DNA of 64,000 nucleotides from an uncultured Pseudomonadota bacterium. GTDB lineage: Bacteria; Pseudomonadota; Gammaproteobacteria; Burkholderiales; Rhodocyclaceae. The DNA lies in assembly GCA_903951825.1 (NCBI GenBank), contig CAJBDJ010000035.1, positions 1 to 64,000 of the forward strand, written 5' to 3'. The translations under genes were made by a program, and so were the position numbers. Of this stretch, positions 56,945 to 64,000 are shown in pieces; within the stretch, counting starts at the first letter, position 1; every line of letters begins with the position of its first letter. The notes under the pieces are model-generated. The model was not told the DNA's origin, did not search any database, and worked only from the letters and a program-made list of their open reading frames with translations.

Positions 56945-57064
56945 TCCGCCGCTGCGCTGACGAGACAACCCGCGCAATAGCTAAAATCACCCCGTTTTTG
57001 AAAATGCTTATATGCCGCTTGCGGTTTATGCCGAACCTTGGATTTTTTGGAGAACGTTGTGGAG

Positions 57065-57853
57065 ATGTCTTGGAAAGAAGCCATTAAGCGAGTGCTAAAG
57101 GAATCTGACGCGCCGCTGCATTACACAGAAATTTCCGAGCAAATTTTGACTCGTGGCTATTACTCTACTGATGGAGCAACGCCAGCCGCAACAGTAAATG
57201 CCCAGCTGTCATCATCGGTCAAACATGACGGTGAGAAATCTCCGTTTATCCGTGTCGGAAAAGGAATATTTTCACTTCGTGGCTCGTCAGTCACCGCAGC
57301 GATACCGAACAGAAAATCGAAAGCGGAACAACCAGCAGTCGAAGATGAATTGTCAGATTCAATTATTCACTCTTTTGGCATGTACTGGCAGCGAGATCTT
57401 GTGGTTTGGCGCAACGACCTGAAAATGTACGGAAAGCAGCAGGCGCTTTCCAGGCCGGTGAATTTCGGAAAGCAAAAAGGGATTTACATTCTCTACGATC
57501 ATCACACCGTAGTTTACGTTGGACGCGCAATCGACCGACCGTTGGGAAAGCGATTGTATGAGCACACGTTGGACAGGCTTGGTAGTAGATGGAATCGCTT
57601 TTCTTGGTTTGGCCTTCTCGATGTAACTCAAGAAGGCAACCTCCGTGAAATCCCTTTCAATTCTTCACTTGCGGCACTGGTCGCAACATTGGAGGCGCTT
57701 CTTATTGAAGCACTCGAACCACCGCAAAACAGAAAGCGCGGTGATGACTTCTCCGCCATCGAGTACATCCAAGACATTGATCCCGAACTCAAAGAACGGG
57801 AAATACAAAACACCCTGCGCTCAATCGAGCAAAAAATGCGGGGTGGTGCGTGA
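57065..57853 (+). CDS. HARE-HTH domain fused to a GIY-YIG nuclease
   Basis: About 262 residues. The N-terminal domain (1-75) matches the HARE-HTH/ASXL-type winged helix: WKEAIKRVLKESDAPLHYTEISEQIL, TPAATVNAQLSSSVKHDG and FIRVGKGIFSL. After a linker, a GIY-YIG-type domain starts at about residue 137 (GIYILYDHHTVVYVGRA), with a following arginine and HTLDRL segment. HARE-HTH domains are often linked to restriction-modification and chromatin-type proteins, so a DNA-targeting defence or mobile role is possible. The gene is visibly less GC-rich than its neighbours, suggesting transfer. The start could also be GTG 57059 or TTG 57038. Confidence 0.72.
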   Translation: MSWKEAIKRVLKESDAPLHYTEISEQILTRGYYSTDGATPAATVNAQLSSSVKHDGEKSPFIRVGKGIFSLRGSSVTAAIPNRKSKAEQPAVEDELSDSIIHSFGMYWQRDLVVWRNDLKMYGKQQALSRPVNFGKQKGIYILYDHHTVVYVGRAIDRPLGKRLYEHTLDRLGSRWNRFSWFGLLDVTQEGNLREIPFNSSLAALVATLEALLIEALEPPQNRKRGDDFSAIEYIQDIDPELKEREIQNTLRSIEQKMRGGA

Positions 57854-57873
57854 AAATATTTCAAGAGACATCC

Positions 57874-57905
57874 CCCGGGTAATTCATTTAAATGAATTAC
57901 CCGGG
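57874..57905. repeat. Perfect 32-bp palindrome downstream of the HARE-HTH/GIY-YIG gene
   Basis: Each 16-base arm runs CCCGGGTAATTCATTT and its exact complement, with no unpaired centre. It lies 21 bases after the nuclease gene stop and has no T-tract, so it is not a normal terminator. The region 57906-58053 after it holds no gene I can support. A plus-strand 60-codon frame beginning inside the palindrome has no family or ribosome site. Confidence 0.85.
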
Positions 57906-58053
57906 TCGCCTGTTCGGAAGCAACGAGTTTCATGCCCATTGTTTCGGCCCGCTGCGCCAGATGGCGGCGTACCCGTTGGCGGTAGTGTTCCTCGTGGCAA
58001 TCCTGGCTTTGATCCGTAACGTGAAGTGCTTGACCGCGGCAAACGATGACTCA

Positions 58054-58082
58054 GTGACGGCACCAGGGCAATAGCGTAGAAT
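58054..58082 (+). promoter_or_regulatory. Probable sigma-70 promoter of ssrA
   Basis: GTGACG (-35-like, 58054-58059), a 17-base spacer and TAGAAT (-10-like, 58077-58082) lie 46 bases before the mature tmRNA 5' end. This leaves room for a precursor leader that is normally processed away. Confidence 0.55.
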
Positions 58083-58127
58083 TTGAACTTCAATGTTGTC
58101 CACCAATCTGAGGGTGGCGGCAAACGT

Positions 58128-58488
58128 GGGGCCGACATGGCTTCGACGTGGGTTGCGAATCAGAACAGTGCATACCGAGGGCCAGTCACCTCGTAAATCC
58201 ATCTGGAAACTTCACAAACGCCAACGACGAGCAATTCGCACTAGCCGCTTAAGCGGCTGGCGCTGCACCGGTACTCTGATGGGCCGGACCAGGAAACTGG
58301 AAGCAGTGTCATATACATCAGATAAGGGTCTGTGATGCCGCGTGGCAGATCTCGAAAACTCAGCGGATCGCCTGAAGCGAGCCTGTTCGGTCGGCGCGCA
58401 AAGGTTAAACCCAATCGACCGGACTAAGTATGTAGACCTGCCTGTGTAGGACTTGCGGACGGGGGTTCGATCCCCCCCGGCTCCACCA
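58128..58488 (+). ncRNA. ssrA: Transfer-messenger RNA (tmRNA)
   Basis: A 361-nucleotide one-piece tmRNA. The 5' end GGGGCCG pairs with CGGCTCC at the 3' end to form the acceptor stem, followed by encoded ACCA. The conserved 5' block GACATGGCTTCGACG and the T-arm GGGGGTTCGATCCCCCC are both present. The tag frame begins with resume codon GCC at 58220 and reads ANDEQFALAA, then TAA at 58250-58252; with the charged alanine the tag is AANDEQFALAA, ending in the LAA degradation signal. It rescues stalled ribosomes with SmpB. It sits beside a rearranged region. Confidence 0.96.
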
Positions 58489-58498
58489 CCATAATGTG

Positions 58499-58531
58499 AA
58501 ATCCCAACCCTTATCCGGTTGGGATTTTTTT
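58499..58531 (+). terminator. Rho-independent terminator of ssrA
   Basis: Stem ATCCCAACC (58501-58509) and GGTTGGGAT (58517-58525), seven-base loop, then a T run. Ten bases after the tmRNA CCA end. Confidence 0.92.
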
Positions 58532-58556
58532 GCCCGTTCCACCTTGAGCTTCCCCC

Positions 58557-58605
58557 GAAAATTAGTCTGCCAAGGGTGACCTAAAATTAGTGTCACTTTT
58601 GGAAG
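58557..58605. repeat. Possible relic of an insertion-sequence end
   Basis: Two direct copies of AAAATTAGT (58558-58566 and 58583-58591) are spaced 25 bases apart, each followed by a CTGCC/GTCAC-type block. This is the kind of repeated end found in some IS elements (IS21-like ends come to mind, not verified). It separates the ssrA terminator from a truncated yggS. There is no transposase gene in the window, so at most a remnant is present. Confidence 0.35.
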
Positions 58606-58637
58606 GCAGGAAATGAAGATACCGAACCTCGCCCCAG

Positions 58638-58694
58638 TACTGCCCTGATAATGCGTTCGCGAACGGCTTGCAGGTTGGTGGCGATTGCGCTCAT
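58638..58694 (-). pseudogene. yggS: Truncated yggS (PLP homeostasis protein), first ~19 codons only
   Basis: On the minus strand, ATG at 58692-58694 starts MSAIATNLQAVRERIIRA, matching the N-terminus of YggS/PROSC-family pyridoxal-phosphate-binding proteins (IAxNLxxVRxRI). The homology stops after about 19 codons, and the frame then runs into the IS-like sequence (ending near 58593). yggS is commonly found divergent from pilT, as here. The body of the gene, including the PLP lysine, is missing. Confidence 0.65.
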
Positions 58695-58757
58695 AATTCT
58701 TCGGGATTTGGTCTTTTCCCGGTATACACGCGCCTTCCGCGCGACAAGGACATCCCC

Positions 58758-59801
58758 ATGGATATCACCGAACTGCTTGCCTTCAGTGTCAAGAACAAGG
58801 CTTCTGACCTTCACCTGTCTGCTGGTTTGCCGCCGATGATCCGGGTACATGGCGACGTTCGCCGGATCAACCTGCCGGCGATGGAGCACAAAGATGTCCA
58901 CGGCATGGTGTACGACATCATGAACGACGGCCAGCGCAAGGTTTTTGAAGAAACTCTGGAGTGCGATTTTTCCTTCGAGATTCCCAATCTGGCGCGTTTC
59001 CGGGTCAATGCCTTCAACCAGAATCGCGGCGCCGGCGCCGTTTTTCGGACGATTCCATCCAAGGTGATTACGCTTGAGGAACTGAGTTGCCCGAAGATAT
59101 TCAAGGATATTGCCGAGTATCCGCGCGGGATTGTTTTGGTCACCGGGCCGACGGGATCGGGTAAATCAACAACGCTGGCGGCGATGGTGAATCATGTCAA
59201 CGAAACCGCCTACGGCCACATTCTGACGGTTGAAGATCCGATCGAATTTGTTCATGAATCAAAAAAATGCCTGATCAACCAGCGCGAAGTCGGGCCGCAT
59301 ACCCTGTCGTTCTCGAACGCCCTGCGTGCCGCCCTGCGCGAGGATCCGGACGTTGTGCTGGTCGGTGAATTGCGCGATCTCGAAACCATCCGTCTGGCGC
59401 TGACGGCGGCCGAAACCGGCCACCTGGTATTCGGCACATTGCACACCTCGTCAGCCGCCAAAACGGTCGATCGTATCGTTGACGTCTTCCCGGCGGCAGA
59501 AAAGGAGATGGTGCGTTCGATGCTTTCGGAATCCCTGCGGGCTGTGATTTCGCAGACTTTGCTCAAGACCAAGGATGGCTCGGGTCGGGTTGCGGCGCAT
59601 GAAATTATGATCGGCACGCCGGCAATCCGTAACCTGATCCGCGAGAACAAGGTCGCGCAAATGTATTCGGCGATCCAGACCGGTCAGAATTTCGGTATGC
59701 AGACGCTTGACCAGAACCTGACCGACATGGTTCGGCGCAATCTGGTGTCTACTGCCGAGGCGCGTAACAAGGCGTCGAACAAGGATGCCTTCCCCGGCTG
59801 A
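58758..59801 (+). CDS. pilT: Type IV pilus retraction ATPase PilT
   Basis: A 347-residue hexameric ATPase that powers pilus retraction and twitching. The N-terminal MDITELLAFSVKNKASDLHLSAG is followed by Walker A TGPTGSGKSTT (130-138), the Asp box TVEDPIEF, Walker B-like DPDVVLVGELRD, the His box GHLVFGTLHT and the PilT-specific AIRNLIRENK. The ATG at 58758 is used; the frame is open upstream into the yggS remnant. Followed after 32 bases by pilU. Confidence 0.97.
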   Translation: MDITELLAFSVKNKASDLHLSAGLPPMIRVHGDVRRINLPAMEHKDVHGMVYDIMNDGQRKVFEETLECDFSFEIPNLARFRVNAFNQNRGAGAVFRTIPSKVITLEELSCPKIFKDIAEYPRGIVLVTGPTGSGKSTTLAAMVNHVNETAYGHILTVEDPIEFVHESKKCLINQREVGPHTLSFSNALRAALREDPDVVLVGELRDLETIRLALTAAETGHLVFGTLHTSSAAKTVDRIVDVFPAAEKEMVRSMLSESLRAVISQTLLKTKDGSGRVAAHEIMIGTPAIRNLIRENKVAQMYSAIQTGQNFGMQTLDQNLTDMVRRNLVSTAEARNKASNKDAFPG

Positions 59802-59833
59802 GCCGGTTTCAATTTGTAATCGAACGAGGAAGT

Positions 59834-60970
59834 ATGGAACGCGATCAGGCAATGAAATTCATGCACGACCTTTTGCGCCTGATGGTGCAGAAAAAGGGTT
59901 CCGATCTTTTCGTGACGGCGGGTTTTCCGCCGGCGATCAAGATTGACGGTAAGGTCATGCCGGTTTCGAATCAGGTGCTTTCGCCCCAGCACACCGCCGA
60001 ACTGGCGCGTTCGATCATGAACGACCGGCAATCGGCCGAATTTGAGGCCAGCAAGGAATGCAATTTCGCCATTTCACCGGCCGGCATCGGCCGTTTCCGG
60101 GTCAATTCGTTTGTTCAGCAAGGGCGCATTGGCGTTATCTGCCGAACCATCAACATGACTATCCCCAGCCTTGAAGAGTTGGGGCTGCCGCCGGTGCTCA
60201 AGGATCTGGCGATGACCAAGCGCGGCCTGATCATCATTGTCGGCGGCACCGGCACCGGCAAGACGACCTCGCTGGCCTCGGTACTCGATTACCGCAACGA
60301 AAACAGCTTTGGTCACATCATTACGATCGAAGACCCGATCGAATACACACACGAGCATAAAAACTGCATCATCACCCAGCGCGAGGTCGGTATCGACACC
60401 GAGGACTGGGGGCCGGCTCTGAGAAATACCCTGCGCCAGTCGCCCGATGTCATCCTGATGGGTGAAATCCGCGACCGCGAAACCATGGATTACGCCGTCG
60501 CCTTTTCCGAAACCGGCCATCTGTGCCTGGCGACCTTGCACGCCAACAGCGCCAATCAGGCCATTGACCGCATCGTCAACTTCTTCCCCGAGGAGCGCCG
60601 GGCGCAATTGCTGATGGATCTCTCGCTCAATCTGCGTGCCCTGATTTCGCAGCGCCTGATCCCGAAAAAGGATGGCAGGGGGCGGGTGGCGGCGATTGAG
60701 GTTCTGCTCAACTCGCCGCTGATTTCCGATCTCATCTTCAAGGGCGAGGTTCAAGAAATCAAGGAGGTGATGAAGAAATCGCGTGAGCTTGGTATGCAGA
60801 CCTTCGATCAGTCACTTTTTGACCTTTATGAGGCGGGCAAAATCAGTTACGAAGATGCTCTGCGCAACGCCGATTCAATTAACGACCTGCGCCTGCAGAT
60901 CAAGCTGTACGGCAAGGAGTCCAAGGATCGTGACTTGAGCAGCGGCATTGGGCATCTCGACATTATTTGA
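59834..60970 (+). CDS. pilU: Type IV pilus retraction ATPase accessory protein PilU
   Basis: A 378-residue PilT paralogue with Walker A VGGTGTGKTTS (about 134-143), TIEDPIEYTHEHKNCIITQREVG, DVILMGEIRDRETMDYAVAFSETGHLCLATLHAN and the longer PilU C-terminus (SSGIGHLDII). It assists PilT-dependent retraction under load. A CGAGGAAGT ribosome site precedes the ATG. Same operon as pilT. Confidence 0.96.
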   Translation: MERDQAMKFMHDLLRLMVQKKGSDLFVTAGFPPAIKIDGKVMPVSNQVLSPQHTAELARSIMNDRQSAEFEASKECNFAISPAGIGRFRVNSFVQQGRIGVICRTINMTIPSLEELGLPPVLKDLAMTKRGLIIIVGGTGTGKTTSLASVLDYRNENSFGHIITIEDPIEYTHEHKNCIITQREVGIDTEDWGPALRNTLRQSPDVILMGEIRDRETMDYAVAFSETGHLCLATLHANSANQAIDRIVNFFPEERRAQLLMDLSLNLRALISQRLIPKKDGRGRVAAIEVLLNSPLISDLIFKGEVQEIKEVMKKSRELGMQTFDQSLFDLYEAGKISYEDALRNADSINDLRLQIKLYGKESKDRDLSSGIGHLDII

Positions 60971-60990
60971 TTCCATTGACCGGATAACCC

Positions 60991-61227
60991 ATGTTCAGAC
61001 TGCGCCCCGCCATTTCAAGCGAGCAACTGACCGGCAAATTCACGCCGATTGTCCAGGCGGCGAGTGCCGGTCTGGTTGACAAGAAAGATGCCGATATCGA
61101 CAGCTGCGTTACGCAAAATGCGACCGATGGCCTGTTCGTGATGATTGCCGATGAAGAAAAGCGCTTGTGCGCGAATCCCCTTGGCGCCGGCAGCGATCTC
61201 CTGAAAAAGGTTTTCGGTGCGCTCTAA
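60991..61227 (+). CDS. Small hypothetical protein after pilU
   Basis: A 78-residue frame 20 bases after pilU with GGATAA before its ATG. No domain recognised. Two cysteines (C39 in IDSCVTQNA, C60 in KRLCANPLG) and a helical C-terminus. A minus-strand frame of similar length (61269-61015) covers the same bases, so the assignment is tentative. Confidence 0.4.
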   Translation: MFRLRPAISSEQLTGKFTPIVQAASAGLVDKKDADIDSCVTQNATDGLFVMIADEEKRLCANPLGAGSDLLKKVFGAL

Positions 61228-61272
61228 AGTCGTTGCGGCCAGCTGCCGTAGTTGAAGCGAGGAGCGCATGAA

Positions 61273-61596
61273 ATGAAACTCGACCGTCTTTCTTCAACGA
61301 CCCGGCATCTTTCCGTTGAGCCACGTGGCGAGCGGGTGCCGCAGGCCGGCGACGAAGCCGTGCTGCGCGTTGGCGCCATGCAGGGCGTCGCTGCCGATCG
61401 TCAGCGCAGCCTGCAACAAGAACTGGCCGACTTTGACCCTCAGGCGGTCGATGTTTTCTCAGGTGGGGCACTGATCATGGCCAACGCCCAAGAACTGGCG
61501 CGCCAGCTGGCGCTCCTTGGCGAGGCGGCAAACACGCTGATCAAGACCCATGCCGCAAATCTTGTGCAACCGCCGGGCGTCGATACCGAGGCCTGA
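61273..61596 (+). CDS. Small hypothetical protein
   Basis: A 107-residue frame starting at the second of two close ATGs, with GAGGAG upstream. Mostly alpha-helical and Ala/Leu/Gln-rich (SLQQELADFDP..., MANAQELARQLALLGEAANTLIKTHAAN), without cysteines, membrane segments or signal peptide. No family recognised. It is convergent with the sensor kinase gene, 12 bases apart. Confidence 0.5.
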   Translation: MKLDRLSSTTRHLSVEPRGERVPQAGDEAVLRVGAMQGVAADRQRSLQQELADFDPQAVDVFSGGALIMANAQELARQLALLGEAANTLIKTHAANLVQPPGVDTEA

Positions 61597-61608
61597 GCTT
61601 CTCGTGCA

Positions 61609-62946
61609 TCAATTTTTTCGGAAGTGCACGGCAGCGCAGAGACCGCGCCCGTCCGCCCCGGCCTCCAGCGTGAAGCGGGCTGCGTGCAGTTCGACAATGC
61701 GCGAGACAATCGACAGGCCAAGGCCGCTACCTGGTTGGTCGGCGTGATTGAGACGATGGAAGCGCTGCAGTGCGGCGGCGCGTTGCTCGGGAGCGATGCC
61801 CGGGCCGTCGTCTGATACCGCAAAAACCACGCCTTTGTCGTGCTGTTCGAGGCGAACCAGCACCCTGCCGCCATCCGGGGTGTAGCGAATGGCATTGTCG
61901 ATCAGGTTGCGCATCAGCACTTTCAGCCATTCCGCCTGGCCGTTGATGAGGCAGGGAACGGCTTGCAGGTCAAAGTCGAGATTTTTGTCGAGAATGGCGC
62001 TGCCCAGGTCGGCACAGACGGCTTCGGCGAGCGTGGCGAGGTCGATTGGTCGCGCATCGGGCAAACCTGATTCCGGGTCGAGGCGCGCCAGCTGCAGCAT
62101 TTGAACGACGAGGTGCGCTGCACGCGCCAAGCCTTGCTGCATTTGCCCGAGCGAGCGTTCGCGCTCGTCGTCATCACGCGCCCGCAGCGCCACCTGTAAC
62201 TGGGCTTGCAGCGCCGCCAGCGGCGTTCGCAGTTCATGCGCTGCGTCGGCGGTGAAGCGTCGCTCGTTTTCCAGCGTTTTTGCCATGCGCAAAAACAGTC
62301 CGTTGAGGGCTTCGAGCATAGTCCGCACTTCTTCCGGGGCGCTGGCCGGATTCAACGCTTGCAGCTGATCAGGTTGACGACTGGCGATCTGGCGGGCAAT
62401 CCCGTCGAGCGTGGCAAACCCCTGCCGCGTCGCCAGCCAGACCCAGAGGCCGATCAGCGGCAGCCCGAAAAGTGCTGGCAAAAGCAGGCGCCAGGCGATG
62501 TGGCCAACCAGATCGTCGCGGATATAGTGGTTTTCGCTGACTTGAACCTGCAGGCTGCGCTGTTCGTTCCACTGGCTGAACTGGCGCCAGCGTCCCTCAT
62601 CCTTGCTGCGGCTTTCCGAAAATCCGTTGTCTGCGGTCAACGCCGTTTCGGGAGCGTTTTTGGAGCGAATCAACAACTTGCCGTGGGCGTCCCAAATCTG
62701 GAAGCGCAGGCGGCGCTGGTATTTGTGGGCGATACCGCCGGTCTCTTCAACATCCTCGACATCGACCTGGCTGGCCAGCGCGAGCAAGGTCTGCGCGGCC
62801 TGAGCCAGTTGCGCGTCGAACAATTCGTCGACTTCGTGATGCGCGTCGATATAGCTGAAAACCATCGTCACCAGCCAGGCGATGGCGACGCCGCCGAGCA
62901 AGAGGCCGAGCAGGCGGCGCCGCAGCGAGAACCAAAGGGTGGTCAT
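61609..62946 (-). CDS. Sensor histidine kinase (QseC/TctE-like)
   Basis: A 445-residue membrane kinase. TM1 (about 12-33) and TM2 (about 152-173) frame a periplasmic sensor domain of ~120 residues. HAMP follows, then HisKA with His237 (FTADAAHELRTPLAALQAQL) and HATPase with NLIDNAIRYTPDGG, VSDDGPGIAPEQ and GSGLGLSIVSRI. The layout fits the QseC group. The start overlaps the stop of its response regulator by four bases; they form one minus-strand operon, likely with the cytochrome gene upstream. Confidence 0.92.
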   Translation of the reverse strand: MTTLWFSLRRRLLGLLLGGVAIAWLVTMVFSYIDAHHEVDELFDAQLAQAAQTLLALASQVDVEDVEETGGIAHKYQRRLRFQIWDAHGKLLIRSKNAPETALTADNGFSESRSKDEGRWRQFSQWNEQRSLQVQVSENHYIRDDLVGHIAWRLLLPALFGLPLIGLWVWLATRQGFATLDGIARQIASRQPDQLQALNPASAPEEVRTMLEALNGLFLRMAKTLENERRFTADAAHELRTPLAALQAQLQVALRARDDDERERSLGQMQQGLARAAHLVVQMLQLARLDPESGLPDARPIDLATLAEAVCADLGSAILDKNLDFDLQAVPCLINGQAEWLKVLMRNLIDNAIRYTPDGGRVLVRLEQHDKGVVFAVSDDGPGIAPEQRAAALQRFHRLNHADQPGSGLGLSIVSRIVELHAARFTLEAGADGRGLCAAVHFRKN

Positions 62947-63599
62947 TTGGCGATGGTGTAGCCGACACCGCGCAGGGTGCGAATCAGGTCACTGCCCAGT
63001 TTTTTGCGCAGGTGGTGAATATGGACTTCGAGTGCGTTGCTGTCCGGCTCGTCGCGCCAGCCGTAGAGGGATTGCTCAAGCTGGGTGCGGGTGAGGACGC
63101 GACCGGCGCTTTCAAGCAACATTTGCAGGAGGGAAAATTCGCGGCCGGAGAGCTCAACGACCTGTCCGTCCAGTGTTACGAGGTGGGCCGCCGGGTCGAG
63201 TGCCAGTTGGCCGTGACTGAGCAAGGGAGCGGCGCGTCCGGCGCTGCGCCGGGTCAGGGCGCGAACGCGTGCACTCAGTTCGTCGAGATCAATCGGCTTG
63301 ACCAGATAGTCATCGGCGCCGGCGTCGAGGCCGGCGACCTTGTCGCCGGTGGCGTCACGGGCGGTCAGAACCAGAATGGGCAAACTTTGCCCGCGACTGC
63401 GCGCACGTTTGAGAACCTCCATCCCGGAGAGTTTGGGCAAACCGAGATCGAGTACCACGAGGTCGAAGATTTCGCTTTGCAACGCGAGATCGGCGTCGTT
63501 GCCATCGCGCAGCCAATCAACCGCAAAGCCTCCCTGGCGCAAACCGACGGTCAGACCGTCGCCGAGCTGGGGATCATCCTCGACCAGGAGTATCCGCAT
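62943..63599 (-). CDS. OmpR/PhoB-family response regulator (QseB/TctD-like)
   Basis: A 218-residue regulator. The receiver has phospho-Asp51 (VVLDLGLP) and K101 region DDYLVKPIDLDELSAR. The C-terminal winged helix has LSGREFSLLQMLLESAGRVLTRTQLEQSLYG and VEVHIHHLRKKLG-type recognition region (EVHIHHLRKKLGSDLIRTLRGVGY). Partner of the adjacent kinase; probable target is its own operon including the cytochrome b561-type gene 12 bases upstream. Confidence 0.94.
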   Translation of the reverse strand: MRILLVEDDPQLGDGLTVGLRQGGFAVDWLRDGNDADLALQSEIFDLVVLDLGLPKLSGMEVLKRARSRGQSLPILVLTARDATGDKVAGLDAGADDYLVKPIDLDELSARVRALTRRSAGRAAPLLSHGQLALDPAAHLVTLDGQVVELSGREFSLLQMLLESAGRVLTRTQLEQSLYGWRDEPDSNALEVHIHHLRKKLGSDLIRTLRGVGYTIAK

Positions 63600-63611
63600 C
63601 AGGCACGCTGA

Positions 63612-64000
63612 TCAGTTAGCTATCCACCAACCGGCGGCGGCGACCCAAATGAGCAGCAGGAGGCCGGCAAGCGGGCGAGCCGAGACAATCGCTTCATCCG
63701 GCAAACCATTTTTGAAGCCGGTAATCATGGCGCGCACCAGATTTTCGCCGTGCAGGAGGCTGCCGGAAAAGACCCCGGCGAGATGGATCAGGACAACCGT
63801 CAACATGGTCACCGCCAGGCCTTCGTGCAGCTCCTCAAGCAGATTGCCACCGAGATCGTTATAGATGCCCCAGCCGGCCAGACTGGTCAGGATGCCGAGG
63901 CCGAGCAGCGCGACAATTGCCCAGCCGCCGGCTGGATTGTGACCGACATGATGCGCGGGTTCCAGACGCAGGAGGCTCGTCAGGTAAGCCTTGACGGAGA
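63612..64000 (-). CDS. Cytochrome b561-type membrane protein, C-terminal part (cut by window edge)
   Basis: The last ~129 codons of a cytochrome b gene entering from the right edge. It includes LEPAHHVGHNPAGGWAIVALLGLGILTSLAGWG, the GHNPAGG loop typical of a cytochrome b/b6-domain family often paired with small diheme cytochromes c. Next come LLEELHEGLAVTMLTVVLIHLAGVFSGSLLHGENLVRAMITGFK, with heme-ligand histidines in the last helices, and a final membrane segment. It is followed directly by the two-component genes, suggesting redox- or metal-linked signalling. Confidence 0.85.
   Translation of the reverse strand, partial: SVKAYLTSLLRLEPAHHVGHNPAGGWAIVALLGLGILTSLAGWGIYNDLGGNLLEELHEGLAVTMLTVVLIHLAGVFSGSLLHGENLVRAMITGFKNGLPDEAIVSARPLAGLLLLIWVAAAGWWIAN

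Noticed and set aside
61015-61269. Minus-strand 84-codon frame opposite the small gene after pilU
   Set aside because: Equally long as the plus frame, but not in an operon context and with no ribosome site; the plus frame is preferred, with low confidence.
1-64000. CRISPR arrays, tRNA or rRNA genes, prophage or complete IS
   Set aside because: No regularly spaced repeats, no cloverleaf sequence other than the tmRNA ends, and no transposase, integrase or phage structural gene was found.

Overview
The window is a GC-rich chromosomal segment of a betaproteobacterium, most likely from the order Rhodocyclales (Dechloromonas/Azonexus-like). I infer this from the protein styles, the order hemA/prfA/prmC/grxD, glnA with ntrBC, pilT/pilU, a System I (ccmABCDEFGHI) cytochrome c maturation operon, a hyp hydrogenase maturation operon, and a tmRNA whose tag reads (A)ANDEQFALAA. 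The gene content fits a respiratory, facultatively anaerobic organism using c-type cytochromes, [NiFe] hydrogenase and inorganic sulfur compounds. I see no rRNA, tRNA, CRISPR array, complete insertion sequence or prophage.

Layout. 1-7.7 kb: the start of an OmpA-type porin (cut by the window edge), a Gcr-type membrane protein and the tamA-tamB outer-membrane assembly pair. 7.7-14.6 kb: a periplasmic protein with a duplicated domain, a tripartite RND efflux operon (adaptor, pump, outer-membrane factor) and an AhpD-like protein. 14.6-19.9 kb: grxD, prmC, prfA and hemA on the minus strand, interrupted by a plus-strand diguanylate cyclase. 20.2-27.6 kb: a sulfur redox cluster with a membrane cytochrome b, an octaheme tetrathionate-reductase-like cytochrome, a triple rhodanese, a monoheme cytochrome c, a DsrE-like protein and two divergent YeeE/YedE transporters, which share an intergenic region containing a perfect FNR-type site. 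27.6-35.3 kb: a DHH phosphoesterase and the complete ccm operon. 35.6-43.4 kb: hupK-like, hypA, hypB, hypF, hypC, hybE-like, a second hypC, hypD and hypE, with no hydrogenase structural genes. 43.5-46.3 kb: nadA, a rhodanese and a cation diffusion facilitator.

46.3-55.4 kb is the nitrogen-control block: glnA with two NtrC sites and a sigma-54 promoter, a DUF4124 protein, an RND pump and adaptor on the opposite strand, then ntrB and ntrC. 55.4-57 kb holds birA and coaX. 57-58.8 kb looks rearranged: a less GC-rich HARE-HTH/GIY-YIG nuclease, a 32-bp perfect palindrome, tmRNA, a possible insertion-sequence end and only the first ~19 codons of yggS. 58.8-64 kb: pilT, pilU, two small hypothetical genes, a QseBC-like two-component system and the end of a cytochrome b561-type gene cut by the window edge.

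The genes work together in recognisable ways. The ccm operon can mature the octaheme and monoheme cytochromes encoded next to it. The hyp operon supplies the Ni-Fe(CN)2CO centre for a hydrogenase encoded elsewhere. NtrBC probably controls glnA through the sites seen upstream of it. The sulfur cluster is the best candidate for a poorly described system: a quinol-linked membrane module reacting with tetrathionate, thiosulfate or polysulfide, with dedicated sulfur carriers and importers under likely anaerobic control.
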